The notes under the pieces were generated by a model that worked only from the letters and a program-made list of their open reading frames with translations, searched no databases and was not told the DNA's origin. A stretch of 64,000 bases of DNA, taken from contig NZ_KI912487.1 in assembly GCF_000518745.1 (NCBI RefSeq), positions 764,133-828,132 on the forward strand. The letters are read 5' to 3'. The stretch comes from Phaseolibacter flectens ATCC 12775 (GTDB lineage Bacteria > Pseudomonadota > Gammaproteobacteria > Enterobacterales > Enterobacteriaceae). Below are positions 54,966-64,000 of this stretch, piece by piece (position 1 is the stretch's first letter; every line of letters starts with the position of its first letter). The translations under genes were made by a program, and so were the position numbers.

Positions 54966-55472
54966 AAATAAACCTGTTCTGTGTTCAAAAACTATCCAGT
55001 AAAGGGATAGACGGTTTTACTTTTAATAAAATCAGAGGGTTGAGAGCCTCACCCAACTGAATAATACCACCGGTAAGCTGAAACAACGCGCTGCCTCACT
55101 TTAATGACGTTACTTCATCCCATGCCAGCAAGTTATCGATAACCTTCACAATATTTGACATATCAATAGTGATTTTTACAATCTAACATAATTATCAGGC
55201 TGTCAAAAATTGTAATTGACGAGTTTGTCTGTTACCTCTTATTAATTCTGATTAAGTGATCCCTGAACTGCCATCAGAAAACGGACTCTCTCTATCAAAG
55301 CAAGGAGGGCTGATTGCCTCTACTTCATTACATTTGAGCGGTTATCGGTTGTAATTATCAGCTAAAAATACTAAAAAAAATCATTCTTTTTTGGCAAGCA
55401 GAGAAAGCGGGAAGTGATTCACAGGCCTGCCAATACCTTTTCTGCCGCGACGTCTAATACTTTGGAACAATA
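54966..55472. other. Divergent promoter region btsT / dsdA
   Basis: About 510 bp containing both promoters. No dsdC or dsdX gene is present here, in contrast to the E. coli dsd locus. No operator was identified. Confidence 0.5.
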
Positions 55473-56807
55473 ATGGCGAATAATCCCTACCTCGAGCAGC
55501 TGCGTGTACAATATCCCCTGTTGAACGCACTTATCGCTTTACAACCGGTCAGCTGGTTTACCGATAATACTTGTACTGTACAAGAAGCATTACCTGATGT
55601 TGGCCTTAATTTACAGGATGTTCAGCAAGCTCATTTACGTTTGCAACGTTTTGCACCTTATTTAGCTGAAGCATTCCCCGAAACTGCGGCAGCAGGGGGG
55701 CTGATTGAATCGGAAACCGTCGCTATACCCGCCATGCAACAAAAGCTACAGCAATTGTTTGATCAAACCATCCCTGGGCGTCTTTTGCTAAAGAAAGACA
55801 GCCATTTACCTGTTTCGGGTTCAATTAAAGCGCGTGGTGGCATTTATGAAGTGCTGACCCACGCCGAAACCTTAGCCATCAACGCCGGTTTATTATCGAT
55901 TGATGAGGATTATCGAAAATTACTCTTGCCGGAAATGAAACAGTTCTTCAGTGGGTATCAAATTGCTGTCGGTTCAACTGGCAATCTGGGGATGTCTATC
56001 GGATTAATGGGCGCACGTCTTGGTTTTGATGTCACCGTGCATATGTCGGCTGATGCCCGTCTTTGGAAAAAGACTATCCTACGCGCGCAAGGTGTCACTG
56101 TGGTCGAACATCAGCAAGATTACGGTGTCGCAGTTGAACAAGGCAGAAAGGCCGCCGCAACTGAGACCAATTGCTTCTTTATCGATGACGAAAATTCACG
56201 AACACTGTTTCTTGGCTATGCCGTTGCAGGACAACGATTGAAAGATCAATTGACACAACAGCATATCATTGTTGACGCCGAGCATCCACTTTTTGTCTAC
56301 TTACCTTGTGGTGTGGGTGGCGGCCCTGGCGGAGTGGCTTTTGGATTGAAACTGGCTTTTGGCGATCATGTTCATTGTTTTTTTGCTGAGCCAACTCACT
56401 CCCCTTGCATGTTATTGGGAGTGCATACGGGATTACACGATGCGATCGCCGTACAAGAAATCGGTATTGATAACAAGACTGCTGCTGATGGCCTTGCGGT
56501 TGGCCGCCCTTCAGGTTTTGTTGGGCGAGCAATGCAGCGATTAATTGATGGCTATTTTACTGTCAGTGATCAAACTCTTTATAATTTACTTGGACTGTTA
56601 GCGAAACAAGAGGACATCCGATTAGAGCCATCAGCCTTAGCTGGTATGGTTGGCCCTCAACGTGTTTTAGCAGCAAAAGACTATCAACAACGTCACGCTT
56701 TTAACCAGCATCAACTGGATAACGCCATTCATCTTGTCTGGGCTACGGGCGGTGGCATGGTGCCAGAAGATGAGATGCAGCAGTACTTGGCCAAAGGTCA
56801 GCTGTAG
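55473..56807 (+). CDS. dsdA: D-serine dehydratase
   Basis: The 444-residue PLP enzyme has the DsdA features: [24 protein letters not shown] with the PLP lysine in SIKARGG, the glycine loop [13 protein letters not shown] (here [13 protein letters not shown]), [16 protein letters not shown] and the C-terminal [14 protein letters not shown]. It deaminates D-serine to pyruvate and ammonia. Pyruvate might be handled with the adjacent BtsT. It stands alone without dsdC/dsdX. Confidence 0.95.
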   Translation: MANNPYLEQLRVQYPLLNALIALQPVSWFTDNTCTVQEALPDVGLNLQDVQQAHLRLQRFAPYLAEAFPETAAAGGLIESETVAIPAMQQKLQQLFDQTIPGRLLLKKDSHLPVSGSIKARGGIYEVLTHAETLAINAGLLSIDEDYRKLLLPEMKQFFSGYQIAVGSTGNLGMSIGLMGARLGFDVTVHMSADARLWKKTILRAQGVTVVEHQQDYGVAVEQGRKAAATETNCFFIDDENSRTLFLGYAVAGQRLKDQLTQQHIIVDAEHPLFVYLPCGVGGGPGGVAFGLKLAFGDHVHCFFAEPTHSPCMLLGVHTGLHDAIAVQEIGIDNKTAADGLAVGRPSGFVGRAMQRLIDGYFTVSDQTLYNLLGLLAKQEDIRLEPSALAGMVGPQRVLAAKDYQQRHAFNQHQLDNAIHLVWATGGGMVPEDEMQQYLAKGQL

Positions 56808-56983
56808 CAGGTTGCACGGGCTTATTAGCCAATACATCGGCAGGCCCCGGTTGACAATAGCATTGTAGCCAATTCCCATTCTCTGAGTCACCACGGTTCT
56901 CTTGGGTCACACACCTTGACACACCGTTTAGAGGTGTTAAGTACTTGGTAAGTAACAACAGGATAATGTCAACCACAAAACAG

Positions 56984-57010
56984 AAAACCCACGTTAAAAC
57001 TTAACGTGGG
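56984..57010 (-). terminator. Rho-independent terminator of tRNA-Asp
   Basis: On the minus strand a perfect 10-bp stem (CCCACGTTAA, 3-nt loop, TTAACGTGGG) is followed by TTTT, 11 bp after the tRNA 3' end. Confidence 0.85.
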
Positions 57011-57020
57011 CTATAGAATA

Positions 57021-57097
57021 TGGCGGAACGGACGGGGCTCGAACCCGCGACCCCCTGCGTGACAGGCAGGTATTCTAACCAACTGAACTACCGCTCC
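57021..57097 (-). tRNA. aspV: tRNA-Asp (anticodon GTC)
   Basis: The 77-nt sequence reads GGAGCGGTAGTTCAG at its 5' end, an anticodon loop CTGTCAC (GTC) and the 3' end CCGTTCCGCCA with encoded CCA. It is nearly identical to E. coli tRNA-Asp and lies next to dnaQ, as aspV does in E. coli. tRNA genes of this kind are common integration sites, but no integrase is adjacent here. Confidence 0.97.
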
Positions 57098-57224
57098 GCT
57101 ATGGCTCCCTTCAGGGAGCAAGCGAATAGTAGTCAGAGTCGCCCTTACAGTCAATAACTTTTCACCTATTCCAATTTGTTTGCTGTTTTTTTGATCCAAT
57201 CTGGCTATCCCTGCCCCTCAGCGA

Positions 57225-57965
57225 CTAGTCACGCCATAAGCATTTACCTGCTTTTTTATTAATTAAATCCAATAGACGCACATGCTCAGCCTTTTCCTGA
57301 TCACTGGCTGGAATGATCTTAAGCGAGCCTTGACGCTGGATCTGTCTGTGGGTCGAGGCAAACTGGGAGGTGTTATCATTATTTTTATCTTGGGAGAAGG
57401 CAAGCGCAGTTTGCCCGCCCGTCATAGCCAGATAGACATCAGCCAGAATTTCCGCATCAAGTAAGGCGCCATGCAGTGTGCGCTTCGTGTTATCAATATC
57501 GTAGCGGGTGCACAGGGCATCAAGGCTGTTCCTTTTTCCGGGAAACATTTTGCGCGCCATCAGCAAGGTATCAGTGACCTGACAAAATGATTCTGTCTTC
57601 TCCTTGACTCGCGCGGATAATGCGAATTCGTGATCCATAAAGCCGATATCAAACGAGGCATTATGAATAATCAATTCAGCACCGCGAATATAGTCGAGGA
57701 ACTCATCAAGAATGTCGTTGAATACCGGTTTATCTGCAAGAAATTCATCGGAAATACCGTGGACACCAAATGCATCAGGATCAATCAATCTATCGGGTCG
57801 GATGTAAACATGAAAATTATTGCCAGTCAGTCGACGATTAATCACCTCAACGGCACCAATTTCAATAATACGGTGCCCTTCATAGTGGACACCCATCCGA
57901 TTCATCCCGGTCGTTTCGGTATCCAGAACAATTTGACGGTTTTTTACTGTGCTCTTTGTGTTCAT
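57225..57965 (-). CDS. dnaQ: DNA polymerase III epsilon subunit (3'-5' proofreading exonuclease)
   Basis: The 246-residue protein has the exonuclease motifs: ExoI IVLDTETTGMN (D and E), ExoII LIIHNASFDIGFMDHE, ExoIII HGALLDAEILADVYLAM. The C-terminal ~60 residues bind the alpha subunit. It proofreads during replication. It is divergent to rnhA with 46 bp between, and next to the aspV tRNA as in E. coli. Confidence 0.97.
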   Translation of the reverse strand: MNTKSTVKNRQIVLDTETTGMNRMGVHYEGHRIIEIGAVEVINRRLTGNNFHVYIRPDRLIDPDAFGVHGISDEFLADKPVFNDILDEFLDYIRGAELIIHNASFDIGFMDHEFALSARVKEKTESFCQVTDTLLMARKMFPGKRNSLDALCTRYDIDNTKRTLHGALLDAEILADVYLAMTGGQTALAFSQDKNNDNTSQFASTHRQIQRQGSLKIIPASDQEKAEHVRLLDLINKKAGKCLWRD

Positions 57966-58011
57966 TTGGGTAAACTTACCGATTATACATTGACACTGGA
58001 GTCTAACAGAT

Positions 58012-58479
58012 ATGCCAAAGCAGGTAGAGATTTTTACTGATGGTTCCTGCCTCGGAAATCCTGGCCCTGGTGGTTATGCGGCCATTTTACGCTATGGTAA
58101 GCATCAAAAAACCTTTAGCCACGGTTATTTTACAACGACCAATAACAGAATGGAATTGATGGCGGCCATCGTAGCACTGGAAGCCTTAACGGTGCCTTGC
58201 CATGTCATTTTATCAACTGACAGTCAGTATGTTCGCCAAGGGATCACGCAGTGGATTTTAAATTGGAAAAAACGAGGCTGGAAAACCGCGGATAAAAAGC
58301 CAGTAAAAAATATTGATCTCTGGCAAAGGTTGGATCTTGCATTGCAATCTCACCAAATTAATTGGGTTTGGGTCAAAGGACACAGTGGTCACCCTGAAAA
58401 TGAACAATGTGATGTGCTGGCACGTCAAGCGGCGTCGACCCCTATGTCGGTAGATACCGGCTACCAAGGCAATCTCTAG
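58012..58479 (+). CDS. rnhA: Ribonuclease HI
   Basis: The 155-residue protein has the four catalytic carboxylates: Asp in [18 protein letters not shown], Glu in [14 protein letters not shown], Asp in [12 protein letters not shown], and Asp in the C-terminal [13 protein letters not shown], with His in [10 protein letters not shown]. It cleaves RNA in RNA-DNA hybrids. It is divergent to dnaQ and converges on the yafS-like gene with a 38-bp overlap. Confidence 0.97.
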   Translation: MPKQVEIFTDGSCLGNPGPGGYAAILRYGKHQKTFSHGYFTTTNNRMELMAAIVALEALTVPCHVILSTDSQYVRQGITQWILNWKKRGWKTADKKPVKNIDLWQRLDLALQSHQINWVWVKGHSGHPENEQCDVLARQAASTPMSVDTGYQGNL

Positions 58480-59194
58480 ACTTTTTTCGAGTCTGATTCA
58501 GATTGACACAGGGTTGTAAGCGCTGCCCAAGGACCAATAAGCGTTTTTTTTCTGGGGTCAATGGAAAGGTTCTCTTACGCGCAATCACCAGATTGAGACA
58601 CCCCCCCGGCAGCCAGTCTCGAGATCTCGCGGTTGAGGTCACCGCACGCCAAGGCAAGCATTGGATATGTCTCACATGCAAAATCTCGTAATTAAGCAGT
58701 GTTAACCAATCACACAAACGAATTTCGCTGAACATCCGACGCTGATAAAAAAGTGTATCGCCGAGAGTCGGACTGACTCGGCTCAAGCCGATTAAGCTAA
58801 AAGGATTAAAAGTGGTAAGCAACATCCAACCGTCATCCACAAGGACTCGATCCACCTCACGTAATACCTGATGTGGGTTATGATGCAGATCAAGTGTATG
58901 GATAACTAAACACGCATCGATGGATTTATTATGAAGGGGTAATTTGGCTGGATCAGCACGGATTTGACAATGTTGGCCTGTTTGAGCCAGTAAAACATGC
59001 TGGCTTACCGGGCAGTGTTCAGTTTCAATTTCAGCGGAAAACTCCCCTAACTTCAATAAATAATTGCCATATAATTTTTGTAACCAAGGGGACAGCTGGC
59101 CATTGAGTGTGTGTAAAAAATGCCGACCCCACTTGATTTGCCCCCAATGACTGGGCATCGGTTGCAATATATGCTCCTGATTGTAAGTGATCAT
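58442..59194 (-). CDS. yafS: YafS-like SAM-dependent methyltransferase
   Basis: The 250-residue protein matches E. coli Yaf[80 protein letters not shown] and [20 protein letters not shown]. It is a predicted class I methyltransferase with unusual SAM motif I. Substrate unknown. It is divergent to gloB, and the gene order yafS-gloB is conserved. Confidence 0.92.
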   Translation of the reverse strand: MITYNQEHILQPMPSHWGQIKWGRHFLHTLNGQLSPWLQKLYGNYLLKLGEFSAEIETEHCPVSQHVLLAQTGQHCQIRADPAKLPLHNKSIDACLVIHTLDLHHNPHQVLREVDRVLVDDGWMLLTTFNPFSLIGLSRVSPTLGDTLFYQRRMFSEIRLCDWLTLLNYEILHVRHIQCLPWRAVTSTARSRDWLPGGCLNLVIARKRTFPLTPEKKRLLVLGQRLQPCVNLNQTRKKSRDCLGSRYLPT

Positions 59195-59226
59195 TTTACC
59201 CCCTATTGATTAAGACGAGGATGACA

Positions 59227-59988
59227 ATGATGATTAGCCTAACCGCCCTGCCTGCTTTTGAAGATAACGCGATTTGGATCCTGCATGACACCCAACGGCG
59301 CTGCCTTATCATCGACCCGGGAGAGGGGAGTGTGGTACTGGATGCTCTTATCGCTAATCAATGGATCCCCGAAGCCATTTTGCTGACACACCATCATCAT
59401 GATCATGTCGGTGGCGTAAGCATGCTATTGCAACAATTTGCCGATCTGCCGGTTTACGGTCCCGAAGAAACACGATCTGCAGGAACAAATCGTATAGTGA
59501 CAGATTCAGAAAGTTTTACCGCATTACAACTCACTTTCCAAGTGATTGCGACACCTGGACACACCTTGGGTCACATTAGTTATTATAGCGCACCTTATCT
59601 TTTTTGCGGTGATACCCTCTTCTCGGGAGGCTGTGGACGCTTATTTGAAGGAACCCCTAAGCAAATGCATGATTCGTTACAACGACTGAATCAGCTTCCC
59701 GGTGAGACGCTTATCTGCTGTGCCCATGAATACACCCAATCAAATTTAACCTTCGCTCATGACCTTGTTCCCGATGATAAAGACATCGCTCATTATTTGC
59801 GTGAAGTTTGTTGCTTACGTAATAAAAAACTCCTGACAATTCCCTCTACTTTACAAAAAGAAAGGCAGATAAATATTTTTTTAAAATTTAAACATATTGA
59901 TTTAAAACATATTATTCACAATAAATCTGATTTTTTAGATGAATATCAAATTTTTGCATTATTGAGGCAAAGAAAAGACAACTTTTGA
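59227..59988 (+). CDS. gloB: Hydroxyacylglutathione hydrolase (glyoxalase II)
   Basis: The protein (about 253 residues) has the metallo-beta-lactamase motif THHHHDHVGG, TPGHTLGHISYY, FCGDTLFSGGCGRLFEGTPKQM and CAHEYTQSNLTFA, all as in GloB. It hydrolyses S-D-lactoylglutathione to D-lactate plus glutathione. The start at 59227 fits GAGG 6 bp upstream; ATG 59221 and 59230 are alternatives. The C-terminal LQKERQINIFLKF motif is family-typical. Confidence 0.95.
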   Translation: MMISLTALPAFEDNAIWILHDTQRRCLIIDPGEGSVVLDALIANQWIPEAILLTHHHHDHVGGVSMLLQQFADLPVYGPEETRSAGTNRIVTDSESFTALQLTFQVIATPGHTLGHISYYSAPYLFCGDTLFSGGCGRLFEGTPKQMHDSLQRLNQLPGETLICCAHEYTQSNLTFAHDLVPDDKDIAHYLREVCCLRNKKLLTIPSTLQKERQINIFLKFKHIDLKHIIHNKSDFLDEYQIFALLRQRKDNF

Positions 59989-60058
59989 TAAAATTGATTG
60001 AGTTAAGTACGTCCATATCGTATCATCGCTTGTCTAACAATCAGAAGCTGAAAAGACA

Positions 60059-61408
60059 ATGAAGACGAAAGTGAGAATACTCGCCTCAGTCTTGCTGATA
60101 AGTCAGGTATCCGCAATTTTTGCTGACAACTTGCCGCAGTCTAGACTGGGTGGCTCCCTAACGCCGCAGAGTCAGAGTCGTCTATTAAAGACCTCGCATT
60201 TTCTCTCCGATAACGCGCAAATGCTGCCGGAAGATAATGTTAATCTCTGGAATACGATTAATCAGGGGTTCAAAATCAAGACCTCGGATAATCCACAAAT
60301 TCATGCAGAAATACGGCGTCTGCTGAAAAACAAGAGCTATCTCCACGAGGTAACTTCTCAGGCTGAACCTTATATGTACTGGATCGTTGAACAGCTACAA
60401 AAAAGAAATATGCCTACCGAGTTAGTGCTGTTACCTGTTGTGGAGAGCGCTTTTAATCCGATGGCGACCTCAAACCGTGATGCTGCCGGTATCTGGCAAA
60501 TTATTTCCAGTACCGGAAAACATTATGGATTAAAGCAGAATCAATGGTATGACGGTCGTAGAGATTTGGTTGCCTCAACGCGTGTCGCCCTCAATATGCT
60601 GCAACGCCTCAATCGTATGTTCGATGGCGATTGGTTGTTAACCGTTGCCGCCTACAACAGCGGTGAAGGACGCGTACTCAATGCCATTAAGAAAAACCGC
60701 GCTCAAGGTAAACCAACAGATTTCTGGCATTTGGCATTACCCAAAGAAACCACTAGCTATATTCCTAAAATGCTCGCACTGCGTGATATCATCCAAAATT
60801 ACCGCCGCTATGGTTTTCACTTACCGACGCCAAATCAACAACATGCACTTGCTCGTGTTGAGGTGGGTAAAGCCGTCAAACTCACTCAAGTCGCCGCAAT
60901 GACCGGTATGCCCGTCAAACGCCTGCAAAAGTTTAATGCCGGTTATAAAAAAGGCATGACGTTAACGCAGGGGACACAATATGTGATGATCCCTAAATCA
61001 CACGTTGAAAAACTGAAATTGTCCTTAGCAAATTATGATCTGCAAAATGCCTCTCCCGCCGATCTGAGAGACACGGGACTGATTGCACACTATACAGTAA
61101 AAAAGGGTGACAGCTTGTCGACCATTGCACAGCGCTATGGGGTCAGTGTCCAACAAATTAAATCAATGAATAATATTCATAATCAGAAAATTAAAATTGG
61201 ACAACGGCTCGCGTTTAACAAAACACACGCCTCAACACAAGATAATGAAAGCATTCGTTATCAAATCCAAAAAGGCGACTCGTTGTCCAGCATTGCGAAA
61301 AGACATGGCGTTAAAATTAAGGATGTCATGCGTTGGAATCAATTGCGCAATGCGCAAACAACGTTACTACCTGGTCAGAACATTACTTTATTCGTTAATA
61401 ACAGCTAG
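60059..61408 (+). CDS. mltD: Membrane-bound lytic murein transglycosylase D
   Basis: The 449-residue protein has an N-terminal signal, a lytic transglycosylase domain with the catalytic Glu in LLPVVESAFNP and SRDAAGIWQIISSTGKHYGL-type motifs (here SNRDAAGIWQI), AAYNSGEGRVLNAI, and two C-terminal LysM repeats (YTVKKGDSLSTIAQRYGV and YQIQKGDSLSSIAKRHGV). E. coli MltD has the same size and domains (452). In E. coli the signal ends in a lipobox cysteine; here the signal (LASVLLISQVSAIFADN) has no cysteine, so the protein may be soluble in the periplasm. It cleaves glycan strands to 1,6-anhydro ends. Confidence 0.95.
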   Translation: MKTKVRILASVLLISQVSAIFADNLPQSRLGGSLTPQSQSRLLKTSHFLSDNAQMLPEDNVNLWNTINQGFKIKTSDNPQIHAEIRRLLKNKSYLHEVTSQAEPYMYWIVEQLQKRNMPTELVLLPVVESAFNPMATSNRDAAGIWQIISSTGKHYGLKQNQWYDGRRDLVASTRVALNMLQRLNRMFDGDWLLTVAAYNSGEGRVLNAIKKNRAQGKPTDFWHLALPKETTSYIPKMLALRDIIQNYRRYGFHLPTPNQQHALARVEVGKAVKLTQVAAMTGMPVKRLQKFNAGYKKGMTLTQGTQYVMIPKSHVEKLKLSLANYDLQNASPADLRDTGLIAHYTVKKGDSLSTIAQRYGVSVQQIKSMNNIHNQKIKIGQRLAFNKTHASTQDNESIRYQIQKGDSLSSIAKRHGVKIKDVMRWNQLRNAQTTLLPGQNITLFVNNS

Positions 61409-61514
61409 ACTGAGATGCAGATAAATCAAGGGGGAAGTCTCAGCCATTATGCCGCGCTTCCCAACTGCAGCGAACGGATTTCGCCTCTCACGCCCCTTCT
61501 CATTCAACATAAAA

Positions 61515-63893
61515 TCAAGGCTCGACACTTGTCAGTAACCAAAATACTTGGTCATGACTGAGCTGCTTTACCATTGACTGATGCAAAAAAATCAAGTTCA
61601 GATCGCGTCCGTGCTTCTCAGCCAACTGGCAGCGAGACGATGATTGCCTGATCCCTTCCAGTTCCTCAATCAATCTATCAATATGTTGCCCCTGATCCGC
61701 ACGCTGAGGATGATGCAGATCATGTTCAAAGGCTTTGTCATTTAACTCGGTAAATCGCTGAGAGATCATACTAAAAAAATCCAGAGTCCACTGTTTTAAT
61801 TCATTCGCGGTGAAATGCGGTGACTGCAGCATGATCACGATCCCTTCCTTCTCCACCATACGCTGGTAATGACAAGTAACAACATAGCCAATACCATGTG
61901 TTTCCCTCAACCATTGATAAGCCTGTTGTTGATAAATTTGGGCGAGTTGGCACCATGCACTTAAGGAAGCAATCCCAGTAGGAAAAGGAATAAAGGCCAC
62001 AAGCGCATGGTCGTGATCGGCAGAGAACTGAATAACTTGCGACTTACTCTGCTTTTCTGCTCCCAGTAGCAGAGGCGTGCTGCTCCAACAGATAGGAAGT
62101 TGCCCCAGATAACGGCCAATTTGCGGCTGTTGCCACGCCTCCACGCCACTGACTAAACTTATCCAAGTGTTTGAACCCGGATCACCGGCAACCAACGCAG
62201 GAAGTCTCGCCATTAATTGTTTGACAGGTATATTATTATGCCGCTGAAATCGCCTCGCCTCTCGAGGCCAACACTGCTGTAACAGTTGCAGTACTCTGAG
62301 GATCGTAGGCAACGTCGATGCACTGAAACAAAGGTGATCATAGCCACACTGCCAGCGCCATTCTCCCTGTCCTCCTTCATGCAGCAAGAGATCAAATGCC
62401 GGCTGCAACGCATCTTGAAGGCAGGCTTTATTCTCAGCACTCAGTGCCTGTGCATAACTCAAAGAGAGGATCAACGTAATTGAACTTGTCACTTGTTGTG
62501 AAAGATACAGTCCATCATTAAGCGGCTTGGTGTCCAACATGGGTACTTCGACAGGCAAGATCGGATAAAACGTTAAACGAGGCAAAGAAGGCATGGCCGA
62601 CACGGCGAGAAAGGACTCAGGCTGGAAACCCATCGTGATCCCCGCAAACACGCTATCACTTAAACTCTTATCGTGACAACTGTATAAGCGGCTGCCTATC
62701 GGTTGCTGATCTACCAATGAGAGTACAAAACGCTGCCATACATTGGCCTCTAACGGCGTTGAAGGGGGGGATAACTGTAACGCCCGCTGCCGTAATTGTT
62801 CCATGAGTGGCAATTGCGTGAAGGTTCGCCAAGCAAGTTGGCAATAATGCGCCAGTGTGTTGTTATCGAGTGAGGCACACTGCAGTAACCACTGTCGAGT
62901 CCAATGACTGACTTTGGCAACGTCCTGCACCGTTAATTGCCCTCCTTGGTAATCAATCATGAGTAACAGCTGTTGCTTATCATGGCAGAGCAAATGAATA
63001 TTGACTGAGATCCCCGGCTTTCTCTGTTGCAAAAAATCAAGGTAAGTGCCGGGCGCCCGATCCTTAATCAATTGCTGCAATAACGGCAATAACGCACTAT
63101 CGCCAAGTTGTCGCCCTGTACCTAAATAACACAGCGTAATGCCTGCATCGCCAGTCAGTGCGACCCGCCCATCTTGCACGGCACTATGCAGTGTGCCTCG
63201 GTCAGAGAGAGCAGGTAAAGTACCTATTTCAAGCTTCGGTACCGATTGTAACGGCAGAGTTGCTAGGCTAAATTGTTGTTCAATCTGTTGTGCACTTTTC
63301 GAGCTAGTGATCCACAACTGCATATTCTGCGGCTGGTAGTAACGATGATGAAAAGCCATCACGGCCTGTGACAAGCCTATCATATCATCACCAAAATCCT
63401 GTTGACGTCCAATATGACATTGAGTAAAACTGGACGGGTAGCTGATCTGACTCATCAGGATCGCGGTCAGTTGCGTTAAACGTTCTGAGGATAAAAGTTG
63501 AAATTCGGCATCAATGATCGCCGTTTCCTGTGCAATGCGATGCAGCTCTATCGTCGGACTGAGTGCCATGTCTAATAAGCGTAGTACCCCACCCATCAGT
63601 TCATCGTCTGCCACTTGGAAGTAATAACTGGTGCTGTTAACTCGTGTTGTCGCGTTGACCTGACCGTAACGCGACATCAGCCAAGGCATCAAACGTTGAC
63701 TTCCTTGGTAGGTGTCTCCCCCTGCAAATAAGAGATGCTCGGTCAAATGAGCAAGCCCCGGCCATTGCTCTGGCTCCTGATGGCTACCAGCCCTAACCAA
63801 CAAGAGTGCCGCACTCTGTACGGACTCTGGACAACAGATAAAATTAACCTGTAATCCATTGTTAAGGATCCAGCTCTGGCTAGGCTCTACCAT
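61515..63893 (-). CDS. pqqF: PQQ biosynthesis peptidase PqqF (M16 family)
   Basis: The 792-residue M16-type metallopeptidase has the inverted zinc motif HLTEHLLFAG (H, E and H) near residues 48-58, with downstream glutamate in AIIDAEFQLLSSE, and a second half without a zinc site, as in PqqF. It trims PqqA after the PqqE cross-link during pyrroloquinoline quinone synthesis. The pqqABCDE genes are not in the window; in pqqABCDEF operons they would lie upstream, to the right of this gene. PQQ would serve Gcd, encoded 50 kb away. Confidence 0.9.
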   Translation of the reverse strand: MVEPSQSWILNNGLQVNFICCPESVQSAALLLVRAGSHQEPEQWPGLAHLTEHLLFAGGDTYQGSQRLMPWLMSRYGQVNATTRVNSTSYYFQVADDELMGGVLRLLDMALSPTIELHRIAQETAIIDAEFQLLSSERLTQLTAILMSQISYPSSFTQCHIGRQQDFGDDMIGLSQAVMAFHHRYYQPQNMQLWITSSKSAQQIEQQFSLATLPLQSVPKLEIGTLPALSDRGTLHSAVQDGRVALTGDAGITLCYLGTGRQLGDSALLPLLQQLIKDRAPGTYLDFLQQRKPGISVNIHLLCHDKQQLLLMIDYQGGQLTVQDVAKVSHWTRQWLLQCASLDNNTLAHYCQLAWRTFTQLPLMEQLRQRALQLSPPSTPLEANVWQRFVLSLVDQQPIGSRLYSCHDKSLSDSVFAGITMGFQPESFLAVSAMPSLPRLTFYPILPVEVPMLDTKPLNDGLYLSQQVTSSITLILSLSYAQALSAENKACLQDALQPAFDLLLHEGGQGEWRWQCGYDHLCFSASTLPTILRVLQLLQQCWPREARRFQRHNNIPVKQLMARLPALVAGDPGSNTWISLVSGVEAWQQPQIGRYLGQLPICWSSTPLLLGAEKQSKSQVIQFSADHDHALVAFIPFPTGIASLSAWCQLAQIYQQQAYQWLRETHGIGYVVTCHYQRMVEKEGIVIMLQSPHFTANELKQWTLDFFSMISQRFTELNDKAFEHDLHHPQRADQGQHIDRLIEELEGIRQSSSRCQLAEKHGRDLNLIFLHQSMVKQLSHDQVFWLLTSVEP

Positions 63894-64000
63894 CAATTAC
63901 ACTCGTGTTTTAAAGATAAGTTTAGAATTACGCCGATTTCTAAACTGAAGCTGCTCAACGCGAGTTTGACTGCACGCCGCCTGCTCTCTTGCTTGTAAGA

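Noticed and set aside
1..64000. CRISPR arrays, insertion sequences and rRNA genes
   Set aside because: None could be seen; no regularly spaced direct repeats, transposase frames or rRNA-like stretches were found.

Overview
The window is chromosome from a gammaproteobacterium of the order Enterobacterales with a moderately low GC content. The right end carries the conserved block mltD - gloB - yafS - rnhA/dnaQ - tRNA-Asp in the order known from E. coli and relatives, and most housekeeping proteins (BtsT, YjiX, GloB, RnhA, DnaQ) read as close enterobacterial homologues. The species cannot be fixed from the sequence. A type III effector gene with its own HrpL-type promoter implies that the genome also encodes a Hrp-class type III secretion system, so a plant-associated or insect-vectored lifestyle is likely (inference).

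Layout. 1-10 kb: minus-strand P2-type tail module (gpL, X, holin, endolysin, R, V, W, J, I, fibre H, invertase, sheath FI, tube FII, E), with no capsid, portal or terminase genes upstream of gpL. This fits a headless tail particle (R-type tailocin, xenorhabdicin-like) or a decayed P2-like prophage. The fibre gene is a DNA-inversion switch: two 26-bp Hin/Gin-type sites in inverted orientation bracket 1.8 kb holding the expressed fibre 3' end and a silent alternative. 10.6-13 kb: PQQ glucose dehydrogenase. 13-22 kb: accessory region with a peptidoglycan amidase, an AvrB-family effector with a hrp box, a lipase related in sequence order to Candida antarctica lipase B, a secreted ricin-type lectin, a UvrA paralogue and a TetR regulator, separated by AT-rich DNA. 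22-27.7 kb: a compact six-gene operon encoding ACP, ketosynthase, dehydratase, ketoreductase, a COG3687-type metalloenzyme and a YnbC-like hydrolase/methyltransferase, apparently an uncharacterised type II fatty-acid or polyketide pathway. 28.8-29.8 kb: gene debris.

30-46 kb: acetolactate decarboxylase, then a purine-catabolic (hpx) region. Urate is imported by an NCS2 permease and converted by HpxO, HIU hydrolase, OHCU decarboxylase, PuuE-type allantoinase, allantoate amidohydrolase HpxK and ureidoglycine aminotransferase HpxJ to oxalurate, which HpxXYZ degrade. An ABC transporter is co-transcribed with hpxJK. The allantoin-type NCS1 permease between puuE and the HIU hydrolase is a pseudogene with four in-frame stops and one frameshift, and no hpxW or allantoin racemase gene was found. 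The intact route therefore starts from urate.

46-50 kb: three-subunit membrane gluconate 2-dehydrogenase, which together with Gcd and the PQQ peptidase PqqF (61.5-63.9 kb) indicates periplasmic direct glucose oxidation. 50-57 kb: LysR regulator, quinone-oxidoreductase-like enzyme, small lipoprotein, btsT-yjiX pyruvate transport operon and dsdA. 57-64 kb: the conserved core block and pqqF.
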